Position numbers and translations under genes: made by a program. The notes beneath the pieces are model-generated. The model ran no database searches. It was given only the letters and a program-made list of their open reading frames with translations, and was not told where the DNA came from. Below are positions 25,301 through 37,400 of a stretch of 64,000 nt of DNA, piece after piece. The stretch is taken from the NCBI RefSeq assembly GCF_003945595.2, contig NW_024104891.1:62001-126000 (forward strand). Reading direction: 5' to 3'. Within the stretch, counting starts at the first letter, position 1; the number at the start of each line of letters is the position of its first letter. This stretch comes from Pipra filicauda. Its lineage: Eukaryota > Chordata > Aves > Passeriformes > Pipridae.

Positions 25301-26377
25301 ACAAGAAGTCAGGAAAGTGAAACTTAAGTTATGCAGCTTAATATGACTTATGTTGCACAGCTGATAGGAATCAGTTAAAAAAAGTTAAGCATTAGCACTT
25401 TTTTATTACTTTTTATTATTTAATCTATTTTCATTATTTATTATTGTTTATGATTTATTTTTTTATTTCATAGAACCTGGAACTCCCCTGAAATCATGCT
25501 GCAGTTCTTTTTACATGTGAAGGATCTCATTGGGGCCATGTCTTTCACCAGAAATACATGCACCAGTGTGCAGCAACAGGCTGATTGTGGAAAATCCAGT
25601 GGTCAAGGTGCCCACTGAGAAGAGGTCAGTTTTCTCCTTTGCTCAAGGGATGGAAACTCACATCTCCAGTGGCAACTGCTCTCACAGCTGGGAAAGAAAT
25701 TGTGCCCCCCTCTGACTCCAGCTAAATACATCTTTCATTGCTGGAAGTCACATGGAATAGGCTAAGTAGAAAGGCTGGGAATGACCTTACTCTCTAAGGA
25801 CAGCCCAGTGAGTGTGACACTTGGAGGGGAGAAATATATGTCTGGCCCCCCACAGAAGTCAGATCCCCTGTACTCAGAGGAATATAGTCATTGTTGAAAG
25901 CAGGAGTCATGCCACTGCTGTCACCCTCTGGGCTCAGAAGGAAAGCCACACTGACCACAGCATTTCATACAGAGCATCATTCAAGGGGGCTGCTTGGAGA
26001 TTGCTGAATGAATCGAGTCATTTGTGTGCAATATGTAGAAAAATGCCACATCTGTGGTCATTATAGCCCTTAAGATTGAGGCAGGCACTGAGCAGCACAG
26101 TCCTGTCAAGACAGGGACACTGCTAGGCATACCCTGAAGGACAGACTTGAATACATTTGTACACTTCTGTGCACAAAGCTGAGGGTGCTGGGCATAAATT
26201 TTGAGTGCAGGGTGCTAAAATCTTATTTTGGGTGCCTAAAGCCTTATATAGTTCTGGATATGCCTACAAAAAGCCCATTTAAAACCACAGAAGTACCTTT
26301 GTAATGACAAGGAGAGGCTGCTAGTGCTACACTAACCAGGGCTAGTAGACCAGAGTGCTCTGTATTAAGGAAGGAGC
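22398..26377. other. Non-coding stretch with a T/A-rich patch
   Basis: No exon recognised. The patch at 25398-25470 is almost entirely T and A (TTTTTATTA-type repeats). Other open frames (up to 109 codons, 24453-24782 minus strand) carry no motif. Confidence 0.6.
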
Positions 26378-26395
26378 CAGAGAGAGAGAGAAAGG

Positions 26396-26429
<34 letters not shown>

Positions 26430-26430
26430 G
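26378..26430. repeat. (GA)n microsatellite, interrupted
   Basis: About 53 bp of GA dinucleotides interrupted by AAAGGG and GGG. It is the longest dinucleotide repeat in the window and the most likely to vary in length between individuals. The minus-strand Ser/Leu-rich open frame across it is an artefact of the repeat. Confidence 0.95.
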
Positions 26431-26673
26431 TACTGGAATGACATCCTGCCTTCCCTGGGACAGCCCCGACAGGCAGGCAGAACGTACGATGCAGAGGATT
26501 CTCTATCCTCCCTCCACTCGGCTGAACACACTTAAGGGACAGGGGACAGGAATGACAAGTCCATGCTCAGCACAGCAGGCACGTCTCCTCTGTGCCTGCT
26601 CCACATCCCTATCTAACATGGCCCAAACCCAAATGTAATTGGTAATTTCCTATTAAAATGACACCACTTTTTT

Positions 26674-26692
26674 TGTGTGTGTGTGTGCGTGT
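26674..26692. repeat. (GT)n microsatellite
   Basis: GT alternation with one GC interruption, preceded by a T run. Confidence 0.9.
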
Positions 26693-27215
26693 TGCAGAGG
26701 GAAGGTTTGGTTTCATTGATACTTATCTGCTACTCATGTACTTGCGTTTCTTCCCAGCCCTCTGTACAAGAGGTGTTGCTGAGGTTGTCAGCCTGTGTCC
26801 TGTGTCAAAACTGCTTCCATAAAGAAAAAAAGACTGGTTTTTGGTTACAGGAGACTCCCTTCTGAGAAGAGAGAAGGCCCCACATGCATACCCGACCCAG
26901 TTCGTAGGGATGTCTAGTGCCTCCCTGGAGCCTAGGTTAGAGATGTGAAGAGAAAGCTTTCCACCCTGGTGCAGCCCTCGGATCATTAGCCAGTACTGAT
27001 ATTTCAGCTACAAAATGATGAAGTTCCTACAAAAAGTCAGAGGTCAACCAAGAGACTTCAAGGCCCTGGGTTGACTAGTTATGGTATCCACAGCATAAGT
27101 AGTGCTCTCCTCTGTCCTTCCAGTTGCAGGGATTGAGAGAAGAAACAGGAAGATTCAACAGATCAATACTTGGCTTTGAGCCTGGTGTCACCGGCAGAAT
27201 TTTGGGGTTTTTGAT
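26693..27215. other. Non-coding stretch, nothing recognised
   Basis: Ordinary unique sequence between a microsatellite and the first element of a CR1 cluster. Confidence 0.6.
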
Positions 27216-27280
27216 TATAGACTAATAGAATCATTTAAGTTGGAAAAGACGTCTCAGATCATGATAGCCATCTCCAGGCT
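27216..27280 (-). mobile_element. CR1 LINE, short 3'-end fragment
   Basis: The plus strand reads ACTAATAGAATCATTTAAGT, TGGAAAAGACGTCTCAGAT and CATGATAG. This matches the inverted CR1 3' terminus with some divergence. Only about 60 bp are convincing; the following sequence to about 27360 may be decayed CR1 but is not called. Confidence 0.8.
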
Positions 27281-27399
27281 TATCTCTAGCAAATCTGGTT
27301 TTATCCCTTTCTCTCTTCAAATCTAGTGTAAAGCTCTTTCAGTGAGCCCTGCTAACTCCTGCATAAAGATCCTTTTCCCCCTTTAAGACAGATGAACCC

Positions 27400-27710
27400 T
27401 GTCTGTTGCCAGAAGGGGAGACCTTATCACTCTCTACAGCTATCTGAAAGGAGACTGTGGTGAGGTGAGGCTTGGTCTTTTCTCCCAGGTAACAAGTGAT
27501 AGAACGAGAGGAAACAGCCTCAAGTTGTACCTGGGAAGGTTTTGATTGGCTGTTGGGAAAAAAAATAGTTGCTGAAAGGGTTATAAAGTGTTGGAACGTG
27601 GAACATTGGAACAAGTCGTTTGAGCCACCATCCCTAGAGGAACTACTGTAGCACTGTAGATGTGGCATGTGGAGTCATACCACCCTCAGTGATGGCAGCA
27701 GCAGCCCTCT
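27400..27710 (+). mobile_element. CR1 LINE, decayed internal/3' fragment
   Basis: The blocks GGGGAGACCTTATCACTCTC, CAGCTATCTGAAAGGAG, GTAACAAGTGATAGAACGAG and AGGAAACAGCCTCAAGTTGT are characteristic of the end of CR1 ORF2 and its 3' UTR, read on the plus strand. GTGTTGGAACGTGG and GTAGATGTGGCA continue the match. The terminal GATTCTATGA repeat is missing, so the 3' end has been lost or has diverged. Both edges are approximate. Confidence 0.87.
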
Positions 27711-28144
27711 TTGATTTCTAGGATGTCCATTCACCCTCCTACTCTCCACACCCCAGCTTCCAGTTAGCCTATGTATCCTTTCTTCTGCACTACTCCTGCA
27801 AACTAGAGCTCAAAATGCACAACCTTATCTCTCCAAGAGCGAGGATCTTATTGCTCACTCCAACCGCGTTCTCACACACCTAAAGCACATGGCACTTCCC
27901 AAAAGTCTGCTCCAGTCCTGCCCATCAGACAAGGGTTCATGCTATCTCTCTTGGAAAGAACAGCTCTAGAACTGGCAGTAGCAAAACAGATTTGTGTGCA
28001 GATACCAGAAAACATTTTATATTTGTGTGTTCCCTTAAAACCTGCAAACTAGCAGAGTTGGAAGCATTTGGTACCCTCCCCTAACCCAGTTCTAAGAAGT
28101 GGCTTATGTACACATCAGTGAGATGGAATTCATGGGATGGGACT
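27711..28144. other. Non-coding stretch between CR1 copies
   Basis: Unique sequence, nothing recognised. The right edge is where CR1 RT similarity begins. Confidence 0.55.
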
Positions 28145-28735
28145 CCCAGTGCTAATGATGAAATCAGATCTCATCCTGAGTGCCATCACACAGCACATGC
28201 AGAAGAACCAGGGGATCAGGCCCAGCCAATATGATTTTATGAAAGGCAGGTCCTGCCTGACCAACCTGATCTCCTTCTATGACAGGGTGACATGCTTCAC
28301 AGAGGAGGGAAAGGCTGTGGATGTGCCTACCTGGACTTCAGTAAAGCATTTGACACCATTTCCAACAGCATTCTCTGGGATAAACTGACTGCTCATGGTT
28401 TGGACAGGTGCACTGGATGAAAAACCAGCTGGATGGTTGGGCTCAGTGGTGGTGGATGGAGTTAGATCCAGCTGGTGGCCAGTCACTAGTGGTGTTCCCC
28501 AGGGCTCAGTATTGGGGCTGGTCCTGTTTAACATCTGTATCCATGACCTGGACAAGGGGATCAAGTGCATCCTCAGTAAGTTCACAGATGACACCAAGTT
28601 GGGTGGGAGTGGTGACCATCTGGAGGGCAGGAAGGCTGTGCAGAGGGGTCTGCACGGGCTGGATCGATGGGCTGAGGCCAACGGTATGGGGTTCAGTAAA
28701 CTGGGTTCTGCACCTGGGTCATAACCCTCTGCAGT
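28145..28735 (+). pseudogene. Dead CR1 reverse-transcriptase domain (ORF2 remnant)
   Basis: In CR1 this protein makes DNA from element RNA at a nicked target. Visible motifs, in order: a KGRSCLTNLISFYD block (about 28240), motif A LDFSKAFDT (28331-28357), [11 protein letters not shown] (about 28485-28517), and the active-site box as FTDD (28581-28592), followed by TKLGG. These lie in different frames. The upstream block, motif A, the WMKNQLDG segment (about 28414) and the PQG/FTDD segment need at least three frame changes, and motif A runs into a stop at about 28420. FTDD keeps both aspartates but has Thr where Ala is usual in this family. The N-terminal endonuclease is absent and the C-terminal part is deleted. 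This is the only recognisable protein ancestry in the window and it is non-functional. Confidence 0.92.
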
Positions 28736-29158
28736 GCTACAGGCTGGGGACAGAGTGGTTTGAGAGCTGATCAGCAGAAAGGCTGGCTGACAGCAGCTGA
28801 ATATGAGCCAGGGGGGACCTTGTTGCTCTCTGCAACTACCTGAAAGGAGGGTGTAGGGAGGTGGGAGTCAGTTTCTTCTGCCATATCTCAAGTGAAAGGA
28901 TGAGAGAAAATGACCTTGTGTCAGGAGAAGTTCAGATTAGATATTAGATAATTTTTTTTTTCACTGAAAGAGTGGTCAAACATTGGAATAAGTTGCCCAG
29001 GGAGGTGGTGGAGCCACTGTCTCTGGAAGTGTTCAAGAGATATCTTGATGTGACACCTGGGAACTTGGTTTAGGGGTGATTATGGTGGTGCTGGGTTGAT
29101 GGTTGGACTAGATGACTTTCAAGGTCTCTTCCACTTTGATGATTCTGTGATTCTATGA
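28145..29158 (+). mobile_element. CR1 LINE, 5'-truncated, internally deleted, with intact 3' terminus
   Basis: The left half is ORF2 reverse-transcriptase sequence (see the pseudogene entry). The right half carries the 3' blocks GGACCTTGTTGCTCTCTGCA, AACTACCTGAAAGGAGG, AGATTAGATATTAGA, TTGCCCAGGGAGGTGGTGG and GTTGGACTAGATGACTTTCA. It ends in GATGATTCTGTGATTCTATGA, the diagnostic CR1 terminus, at 29158. The jump from RT codons (ATGAGCCAGG, near 28811) straight to the late GGACCTTGTTGCTC block shows an internal deletion; in full-length copies several hundred bases of late ORF2 lie between these blocks. It is the longest CR1 copy here and cannot move on its own. Confidence 0.93.
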
Positions 29159-31490
29159 AATTGTCCTCAGGATCAGATCCTACTTGCTGTCCAACAGTGT
29201 CCAGCAGCATTCACTCAGGAGTACAAGGCAGTAAATGAAGAGCACTGCGTTCAACCAAAATTAAAGAGCTGATGTAGACACGTTGGTATATTCAGCCACT
29301 AATACTGGATAAATTCGGTGTAATGCCTTGTAAAAATGTTTGTCACTTCCAGATGCTTGTGCTTGTAGCTAGCTACTGAGTTTGGAGGGCTGAGATATAA
29401 GTAATTAACATCCTAGCTCTGTTAATATTCCACTTTCTTTTATTCTGATGAAGCATCCCATTGTAAAGCAGACAACAATGAAAAGCATGTCCATTTTCAA
29501 ATTGTTTAAATATAGTAATCATACAAGCCAGGGTGGATTTTCATTAATCATTTTTAAACTTGTGTATGGGGGGAGGGATTAGCTGACAGGACTGTGCAAT
29601 GTCACTGCCAAAAGCCCTGACTCTTTTAGTAACTGTGTATGAAATTAGAGGAAAAAAATCCTTAGCTTAGTGACCAGACCAAAATATATTTTTACAGCTG
29701 CCAAGGTTCTCATTGAAGATATAAACCAGAATCTAAAGGGATCCTGTGTATGTGTGTGTTGCATTAAGATATCCTACTTACAATGGCACTAACATTAGTT
29801 TTGTTGGAGGCTGAATGGTGGAAGGGGAGGGCAATGCTTGGCAGCAGTTGCACTCTGACCAGTGCTGTGTTATACACCCAAACACAATCATTCAGGGAGA
29901 CAAGTTCCACGTCACAAGTTGCTGGTTTATTTAGTGTGTGTGTAATGGCTACGAAGGGGCTGGATTCACTCCTGTGTTCCTCAGCTGGTGGGATGAGGCT
30001 GGGGTTGGCCTACGAGGAGATGCTGCTCCTGTGAGCAACCACAGAGACACGGTGGTCTCTCATCACCTCCCTCCCCCTTCCCACCTTACTCCACTTAGTG
30101 CAGGTCACATGAAGGAAAAGTGAGCTCTGCTGCAGCGATCCTGCCTTTAGGCTGGGAAATCTTTTAAGGAGTCTCTTCTATCCCCGAAGTGCCTGAAGAA
30201 CAGTCTCTTGCTTGATCAAAAAAATGAACAGGCAGTCAGAAGCTCAGGCACCGGATAAAACTCAGTCCCACCACTCAGCTGGGAGGGCTACAGGGGAACA
30301 GTGCAAAATTGAACATCAACACAGAGAACTCTGCTTATGTTTTTGCTAACTGAAACTCAAATACTTAATGCAGTGCCCAAAGAAGTGATTTGGAAGTTAC
30401 TTTGGGCTGGTGAGAGCTGCCAAATTGCTGGCACTGGGATCTGAAGCATCTTGTGAAGACTTAGCAACCTCCCTGCACCTGAAGGTGGGGATGCATAGTC
30501 AGCTTATGCTGATTTAAAACTGTGACAAACCAGAAGGAGGCTGTACTGCCTCCTTAGACCATGACACGGCACTGTGAATAACATCATGTCTCTGAAGTCA
30601 GTGGGCTTGCAGTATGGAAGCCTTGGTGAAGAGGATGGCAGACCCAGTAACACAGCAAGTGTGTCTCTGTATAGCCCAGTTGAACCTCAGGAGCTGTTCT
30701 CTGGGTAATGTTCCCCCAGTATTTACCAGCTATCTTATCTTTGTGCAGACTGATGCTGACTGTCCTACCCCCTGCAGTCCCCATTGCAAAGCAGATGTTC
30801 ATCACTCTCTTAGACCTCACTAAATGCTGTTCAAAATTATTGAAGCCTCTATTGTATCCACAGGAGAGTTACTTTCTGAAACCAACACAGGCGTTAACAG
30901 TGGAAACACTTAAAAATCTTGAAGTTGTTTGTATTTTAGTAGCTAGACTTGATGCATTAACCTGTAGTTCACAGGTCTCTCACTAAGTAACATTTTTAGG
31001 TAAATAAAACAAGGAAGGCAGTAACTTTTTGTCCAAATCCAAACTAAATTGAAAGATTTGACTTTCTATAGTCCAAACACTTCCACCTATAGCATGAATT
31101 TTCTTTTATTGAAGCATTTTCTTTCTTAGGTGCCGTATTTCCTTTTCATTCTGCCATATGAGCTCCAAGAATGACCAAAATCTCAAATGAGATCCCAGCT
31201 GAAAGTGGTTACAAGAAACTGGAGATAATAAAACAAATATTGTAAGACCACTAATATGAGCAGTTTTCATAAAAAATGAACAACTGGGAAATATCTTTGC
31301 AAATCCTCTTAAGTTCATTTAGTGCTTCTATTGCATGAGCTCTGAAGATCTAGTGTCATAATTCGTAAGTACCATAGGGCTGTTTCCACTTAGAGATTTT
31401 CAGCAAATTTTGCAAATAAATAAATGCCTTCAGGATATCTATTAAATTCAAACTGAACAAGATAAAGATATCTGAGCAAAACAAAGTACA
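29159..31490. other. Non-coding stretch, no gene recognised
   Basis: Unique, CpG-poor sequence. Open frames are at most about 90 codons and lack motifs. Confidence 0.6.
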
Positions 31491-31630
31491 AAATAAAGGA
31501 ATAGTCACAGACTGTAAATAATAGTTTATAAATTTCAGAGTATAAATAAAGGAATAGTCACAGACTGTAAATAATAGTTTATAAATTTCAGAGTATAAAT
31601 CAAAATTTATAAATCGCAGATTATAAATCG
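31491..31630. repeat. Perfect 53-bp tandem duplication plus a degenerate third part
   Basis: The 53-bp unit starting AAATAAAGGAATAGTCACAG occupies 31491-31543 and again 31544-31596 without a single difference that I can see. From 31597 to about 31630 the sequence repeats only the TTTATAAAT..CAGA..TATAAATC part of the unit, with changes. The unit is very AT-rich. The identity of the two copies suggests a recent duplication or continuing homogenisation. Confidence 0.93.
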
Positions 31631-34310
31631 TAACTGTCCTTCAAAATCTCCCACCTAGACTTTTGAGTTTCCTTTCTGATGCTGATGGCCTAATTTATGT
31701 TCAAGTAATCACTTATTATTTTGTTCTATTAGTTATGTTAGAAAATGCTGTGCAACATTTGAAATATACCCTTTCAGATGAACAGAAATCAGATGCAGGC
31801 CTGTTTTTTTACAGCGTCTTTATCTTACTTTTAAGAAAAAAAGTGCAAAGAAACATGAAATGGGTCTAGAAAGGCAACTAGTATTGTAACATTTTCCTGG
31901 AGAAAGGAATAATTCAGTTTTTTCTTGCTGACTGAATCTGAAGCACATTTAAAAAATGATCAAGAGTCATACATCTGAAATCTTCAAGGAATATTAAGGC
32001 TAACAGGCTAAATGTCTGCCTCTGAGATGCTCTAGGGGATGCAGATTGGCTAAATGATGTCCAGCCTTTGAAGACCTGGATATATTCCAACTTGGTGCTT
32101 GGACAAAAGGGCCTTAAAGAGTCTTTGGTATCTGTGTCTATTGTTCAACAGAACATCTTGAGCTGGGTAAAAGATGGATGTAATTTGTGAGAATCAAAAC
32201 CTAAGGCACCAGCTCTTGCCCTTAGATGCACTGCTTCAAAGACTTCCTGTGAAGCCTTGAAGATCAACGAAAAGGGAAAGATGAAGGAAAAAGAAATGAA
32301 CTATCTCTGTCTGACCTGCCCTTTGGCCAAGCTGTCTGGGGAGGTGGCACGTGGGGGCTTTTGAGGCATTCTGCTCTCCAACCCTGCAAGGGAAATGAGG
32401 TCCTTGGACTCACAAGTGGGTGGTGTTGCTTCTGCCTTTGTCAACATCATCAGCTGTACCATCACAGGGGCCAGAGGATTTGGGAGGTCATGTGCTGCTG
32501 CTGGCTGGGGAGTTGCACTCTTTCTCTCCTACACACTAGAAAGGGAAATGTGCTTCAAGGTTTACCTCTTTTTTTACCACCTTGGCTGGAAGAGAATGTC
32601 CAGCTACTAAATGAAAACATAGAGCAGGACTCAGGAGCAAATAACTTGGAGGGACTCAGTTAGATCAAGTTTCTGGAAGCCCACAGCTCTATCAATTTGC
32701 AAACAATGAAAGTAATCAGGAAAAAAAAAGTCAGTTGACAAAACAAATGTAATTTGTAGCCCATGCCCCACTTGACTCTGTGCACTCTGTAAAGGGTCTT
32801 TTTAATCCCAACAGCAGAGTCTCACCAGTGCTGGCAGTCCCAGCTCTGTTCCTGCTGCCTGGGGAACAACGTGGGAGAAGATGTAAAACTACTGAATGAC
32901 ATAGGAAATTTTTAGTGAAATATTCTGAAAGATGATTAGCTGAAATGCTTTACACAGATTCAGCAAATACTTAAAATTCCCATTGGGTTGGATTTGATGA
33001 TGAGAGGGTCACCTTGAGAAGTGACAGACTTAACAAGCTTATAAAGTTCTAAGGGATTTTTAGAAAGTATTATTAAGCCTCAGTGAAGGCAAAAATGGAA
33101 ATGAAAAAAGGTAGCTCTGCTCGTGTCTCAGGATAGTCTTACCTCCAAGAGTACACTGCTTCTGGCTACTTAAATATCTTTCGAGTGTGCTGTTCTTTGT
33201 TTCTATTTTGCTTTGCAATTGCCCCCAAAGTGAAAAGTACTTCAAATAAAACAGAAAAAAAAATGATTAGCAAGTTCTACAAAGTGCACAACATCCAGCC
33301 TCCCGAATTTAGACCAAGCCAAGAAAAATAATGGAAATTTTTACTGTGTATGAAAATGGTTATTGTCACAACTTCAAAGTTACTCAACAAGTTTTCTGCA
33401 TACTTAATCTGGTTTTAACATTTCACTGATATACTCAAAATCTATTGCTGGTATGTCTAACCATAACAATAAACATGCAGTTTTGTGCTGGCATCTAGGG
33501 CCCCAATTATGCATTTGCTTGTTTGTTTTTTGAAGCACAAGTAAGCTATGCCAGTTTTCCTGATACTTGAAAATAAAAAGAATGGACAATTTTGATGCAG
33601 AAAAGTTTGACTGTGAGGGTTATGGACAACTAAAAATCTGTGTTCACAGACGACAGAATGGAAATTGCATTCAGTCTTCATTGCTGTGATTTTCTGTTGT
33701 ACAACCATAATAAAACATTGTTAGTCAGCTTTGATGGAAGATGCAAGTCTGTTACTCTGATGGAGTCTGTGAGAATAACAAAAAACCTTTGTCTCAGATG
33801 TGGAAAGATCACCAGCATCCTTTCTGAACACCATTGGCCCTCTTAACTAAACACAGCTCTAGTCTAAAATTTTTTAAGCAACCATATAAAATAATGGAAA
33901 TGAAGGCACATGGCCAAAATCCCTATCCTGTCCTGCGAAAGCATTTTAAGAAAGCTCACTATCTGTGGGCAGCACTCACTGGAATCCTGTGGTAAAACAA
34001 ATGAAGTCTGAGCTTATGGTAGCCCGAGGTGTGCCAGGCCTCCTGAAAAGACAATGAGAGAGAAGGCAGGTTCTGTTTCCATCAGGCAGGAAACATCAGC
34101 ATTGAATTGTCTTGTACAGAGCTGTGCTGCTTCTGGTACTCAAACCAGTTCATTTAAAGCCAGTGATTCTCTCTGCCCTCAACTGATTGTCCCTTTGGAT
34201 CTTCCTTAAACGAACAAGAAAATCTGTCTCTAAGTTCTCAATCCAGATTTCCCTTCCATGAGGAGAAAGGTAAGAGCTGTTGAGGTCACATAGGCTGTAT
34301 CTATTTTGCT
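31631..34310. other. Non-coding stretch, nothing recognised
   Basis: Ordinary AT-rich sequence. An AATAAAA word near 33709 is isolated and has no exon upstream that I recognise. Confidence 0.6.
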
Positions 34311-34328
34311 ATTTTATTTTATTTTATT
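34311..34328. repeat. (ATTTT)n short tandem repeat
   Basis: Three full ATTTT units and part of a fourth. Confidence 0.9.
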
Positions 34329-34344
34329 GAAGGAGGGCTTGCAC

Positions 34345-34425
34345 GGGGTGAGGGCTGCTGGGGTAGGTGCTGTGCAAGCAGAGGACAAAGGCATGGGTGC
34401 CTGTCCCAAGGTGATGGGGCAGTAC
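34345..34425. repeat. Probable ancient amniote interspersed repeat
   Basis: GGGGTAGGTGCTGTGCAAGC, then AGAGGACAAAGGCATGGGTG and CCTGTCCCAAGGTGATGG resemble the same old element family as 5285-5395 (a GTAGGYGCTGTACAA..CAGA..ACA block, then a CCCTGYCCC block). Recalled similarity; edges approximate. Confidence 0.4.
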
Positions 34426-37400
34426 CAGTCCTGCAGCCCTGGAGAGCGATGCCCTTTTGTGCCATCACCGAGGAAAGCCAGCTAGGTATTGTTACCATTT
34501 GGCCTTATGAAGAAAGGGTTAATCACTCCAGTTTTTGCCAGCTGGAGAGGCACTGAGCCAAAATAAAATTGGGAGGGGAAGCAGGACAACTAGCTTTTTG
34601 GAGTGGGAGGGGAGAGAGGTTGCCAGGCCTCACTGTTTGTGTTTTTATTTCTGTTTTATGTTTCTGTTTTGAAATAAAACACATTATTACACCTCTGCAA
34701 ACTACTGCATTTTATAAACCAGCCCAGAAGTACAGCCTACAGTCTCATGGAAACAAAGTCTAGGGGCACACGTAGGAATACAAAGGCAAAAGAAGACGGG
34801 CTGTGGTCTCAGCAGCCACTTGTGCTGGCAGGAGCAAGTATCTGCATAAAACCAAGGCTAGGAAAACATCCATTTGATATACTTTCCAAACTGCAGCTTC
34901 AGTCAGTCATGGCCCTTTTCATGCTCAGCTCTTTTGTTTCAGTCCTACTACTTCTTGTTTTTCAAATAGACTATTTGCTGCAGGAATTTTGCTTTAATTT
35001 AACAGGCAGCTGGAGCTTATTAAACACGATTTTCCACGGTAGTATTTTATATCAGTACTTGATAATGGCACACCTGTAAACACCCTCTATAATGAGCACC
35101 TTTAGGCACCCGTGGCATCCGCCTGCTGTGGCTGGCATGGTGGGGATGCCGGGTAACAACGCCGTGGCAGTTTAAGCCCAAACTTTCTTCAATGCATTTT
35201 CCCCCTGCTTCCTAATCTCTCCTGACATAATGCTGAAAGTTATTACTTAGCTGCATAAAGAAAACCATCTGTCAATTATTTACCTGCTCGCATGTGGGAC
35301 CAGGTACCCAGAAGCTGCTACTGCAAGCCAAGGCAACTACTGCCAAGCTTCCAACAAAGCAGAAATCCAATTGCAGTCATCTGATTGAGCCATCTATCTA
35401 GGGTAAGTCAATAAAAAAATCTGTTCTCTGTCAGAGATTCCTCCAAATACCATTTTTGACATCCAAGTCACAGCTGAATAGTCCTTAAACTTCTTTTGAG
35501 AGCTCTTGGAAAACAAGATTTTTAGCAGCTGTAAATAAGTATTTAAGTGCACATCTTGCTGAATAGAGGCATGGAGATTGTTCATGCTCATCTATGAAGT
35601 GTATCCTCATGTGTGTAACAAAAATGCTAACATCTGAGCTGAGTGAACATCCAGAGTGCTCCTGTCATAAATTACAAAATTTACTGCTTCTCCAGTTTTC
35701 CTCTCATGAAAACTGGACTTTCTGGAAGCACTTGGTGTCTGCAGAAGCCCAGTCCTCTCACTGAGTTTAACAACAATTTCAGCTGAACTAGACCCTGAAT
35801 AGAGGGTTTTCGCTATGTGTGCCTTGACTAAAATGCCCATTTTTTTTGCCTTACAGCCTGCAAATAACAGGAAATTGTACCAAAGGTTTTGTGAGACTGC
35901 TTGGAAAGGCCATCTAGGAAAAAGGTCACTCTTGAAGAAACTCATGAGCTGTAGGCAGGTTTTTGCTAATGTTACTTCACCTTAGATATTTTCTGCTATG
36001 ATTGGTAAACTCACTTGAGGTCTATGGATTTCTTATTGGCCTCTCTGGAGCTTAAAAAGAGAAAAACAGGACTTCTTGTTTTAGGCTTGTGTGCTTAAAT
36101 TTGCTGTAGCTTAGTCTTCAGTGGAGACTGCCTCCCTGGGTTCAGAGAATTGGAAAAGAGACTAAAAGCCAGTGTTTAAGAGAATCCTTGCTTAAAATTA
36201 AAAGATACATTTTGCTAAACAAAGATTCTGCCATTTAAAAATCTGGCTCATGCTGTCAACGTTTTCATTTCTGTTACAATTTGTTTTGCCTCTGGTAATT
36301 TCTAAGGAGAGGCTGGCAGTTCTGAAACAGAGTTGTCTAGATGGGTCTGTAGTGACATCCTGAATCCAAGCTGGGTAAAGCTTGTTGGTTTGGTGGGGGT
36401 GCCTCATCTGAGATTTACCAAAAGAAAAAAGTTCCCAATGAATTTACATCATGGATCAGCAGCATTGGATCTCCATTGCCAGACATGGAGAGGGTTAAAA
36501 CACCTGCTAATAGATAATTCCAGGCATATGTTACTCACTTCCCTGTAGAAAGACTGAAAACTTCAGGAATATGTTTTTCCTCCAATCCTACAAACTGGAC
36601 GGAATAATAGAACTGTTTCCTTGAAATATATACTCACCAATCATAGCAGTTACAACCTGAACTCCCAGAAATAACGTGCTAAAGATTTTGTAGAAGATAA
36701 ACTGGGATTACATTTGCTGTAAATAGTCAGCATTCATGTAGCAGTGTGTCAGCTACTGAAATAACTGTGTGCTGGCCTTAACTTTGCGGGTGATCTTTTA
36801 TTTGCGGATGCTTCATCTTTTTAACAATAAAAAGAAGAGGAAAACAAAGCACACTTAGTCGTGGTTACAGTGAGATCAGTCAGGTCAGTGCTGAGCATTT
36901 TCATAAATCTCAGAGAATGGAAGCTAAGCTGCTTGTTGTGCTGGTTGGATAGGAAAAATGTGGAATATATAGAAGCCAGAAGCAAAATGGCCAGCTTAAG
37001 GTAGCATTATCAGCAGCTGTTTTTTGGTCTTAAATAGAATGTGCTTTTTAAGGAAGTCTGTTGGGAATATTCCTACAACTAAGTGAACCCATAACAGTGT
37101 GCTGCTGATGACTAAGTAAATGGAGATGGAGGAGAGTTCAATGTTTCCCAAAGGAGTTGCCATATTTCTTTCCAGGATTTCTTGGACAGAAGTATATGTC
37201 TGAGCTGTTTGTGATGCCTTCATAGTAAGTATGGTCCTTGTGAGACCTAGTATGCACACACTGCTCCAATGTTTTGGTGTGTGCAATGCATCCAACACAC
37301 TTGGCACACCTCAGGCTGCACCTGTACTCACTGCACAGGGCAAAGCCCTGGCACCTGGTCATCCATACTGTTAAATTGCAACATGATGCTGGCTCTGTTT

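Noticed and set aside
26244..26531. Ser/Leu repeat frame on the minus strand
   Set aside because: Translation of the GA microsatellite.
31491..31630. Tandem repeat considered as a CRISPR array
   Set aside because: The copies are directly adjacent with no spacers, and the genome is vertebrate.
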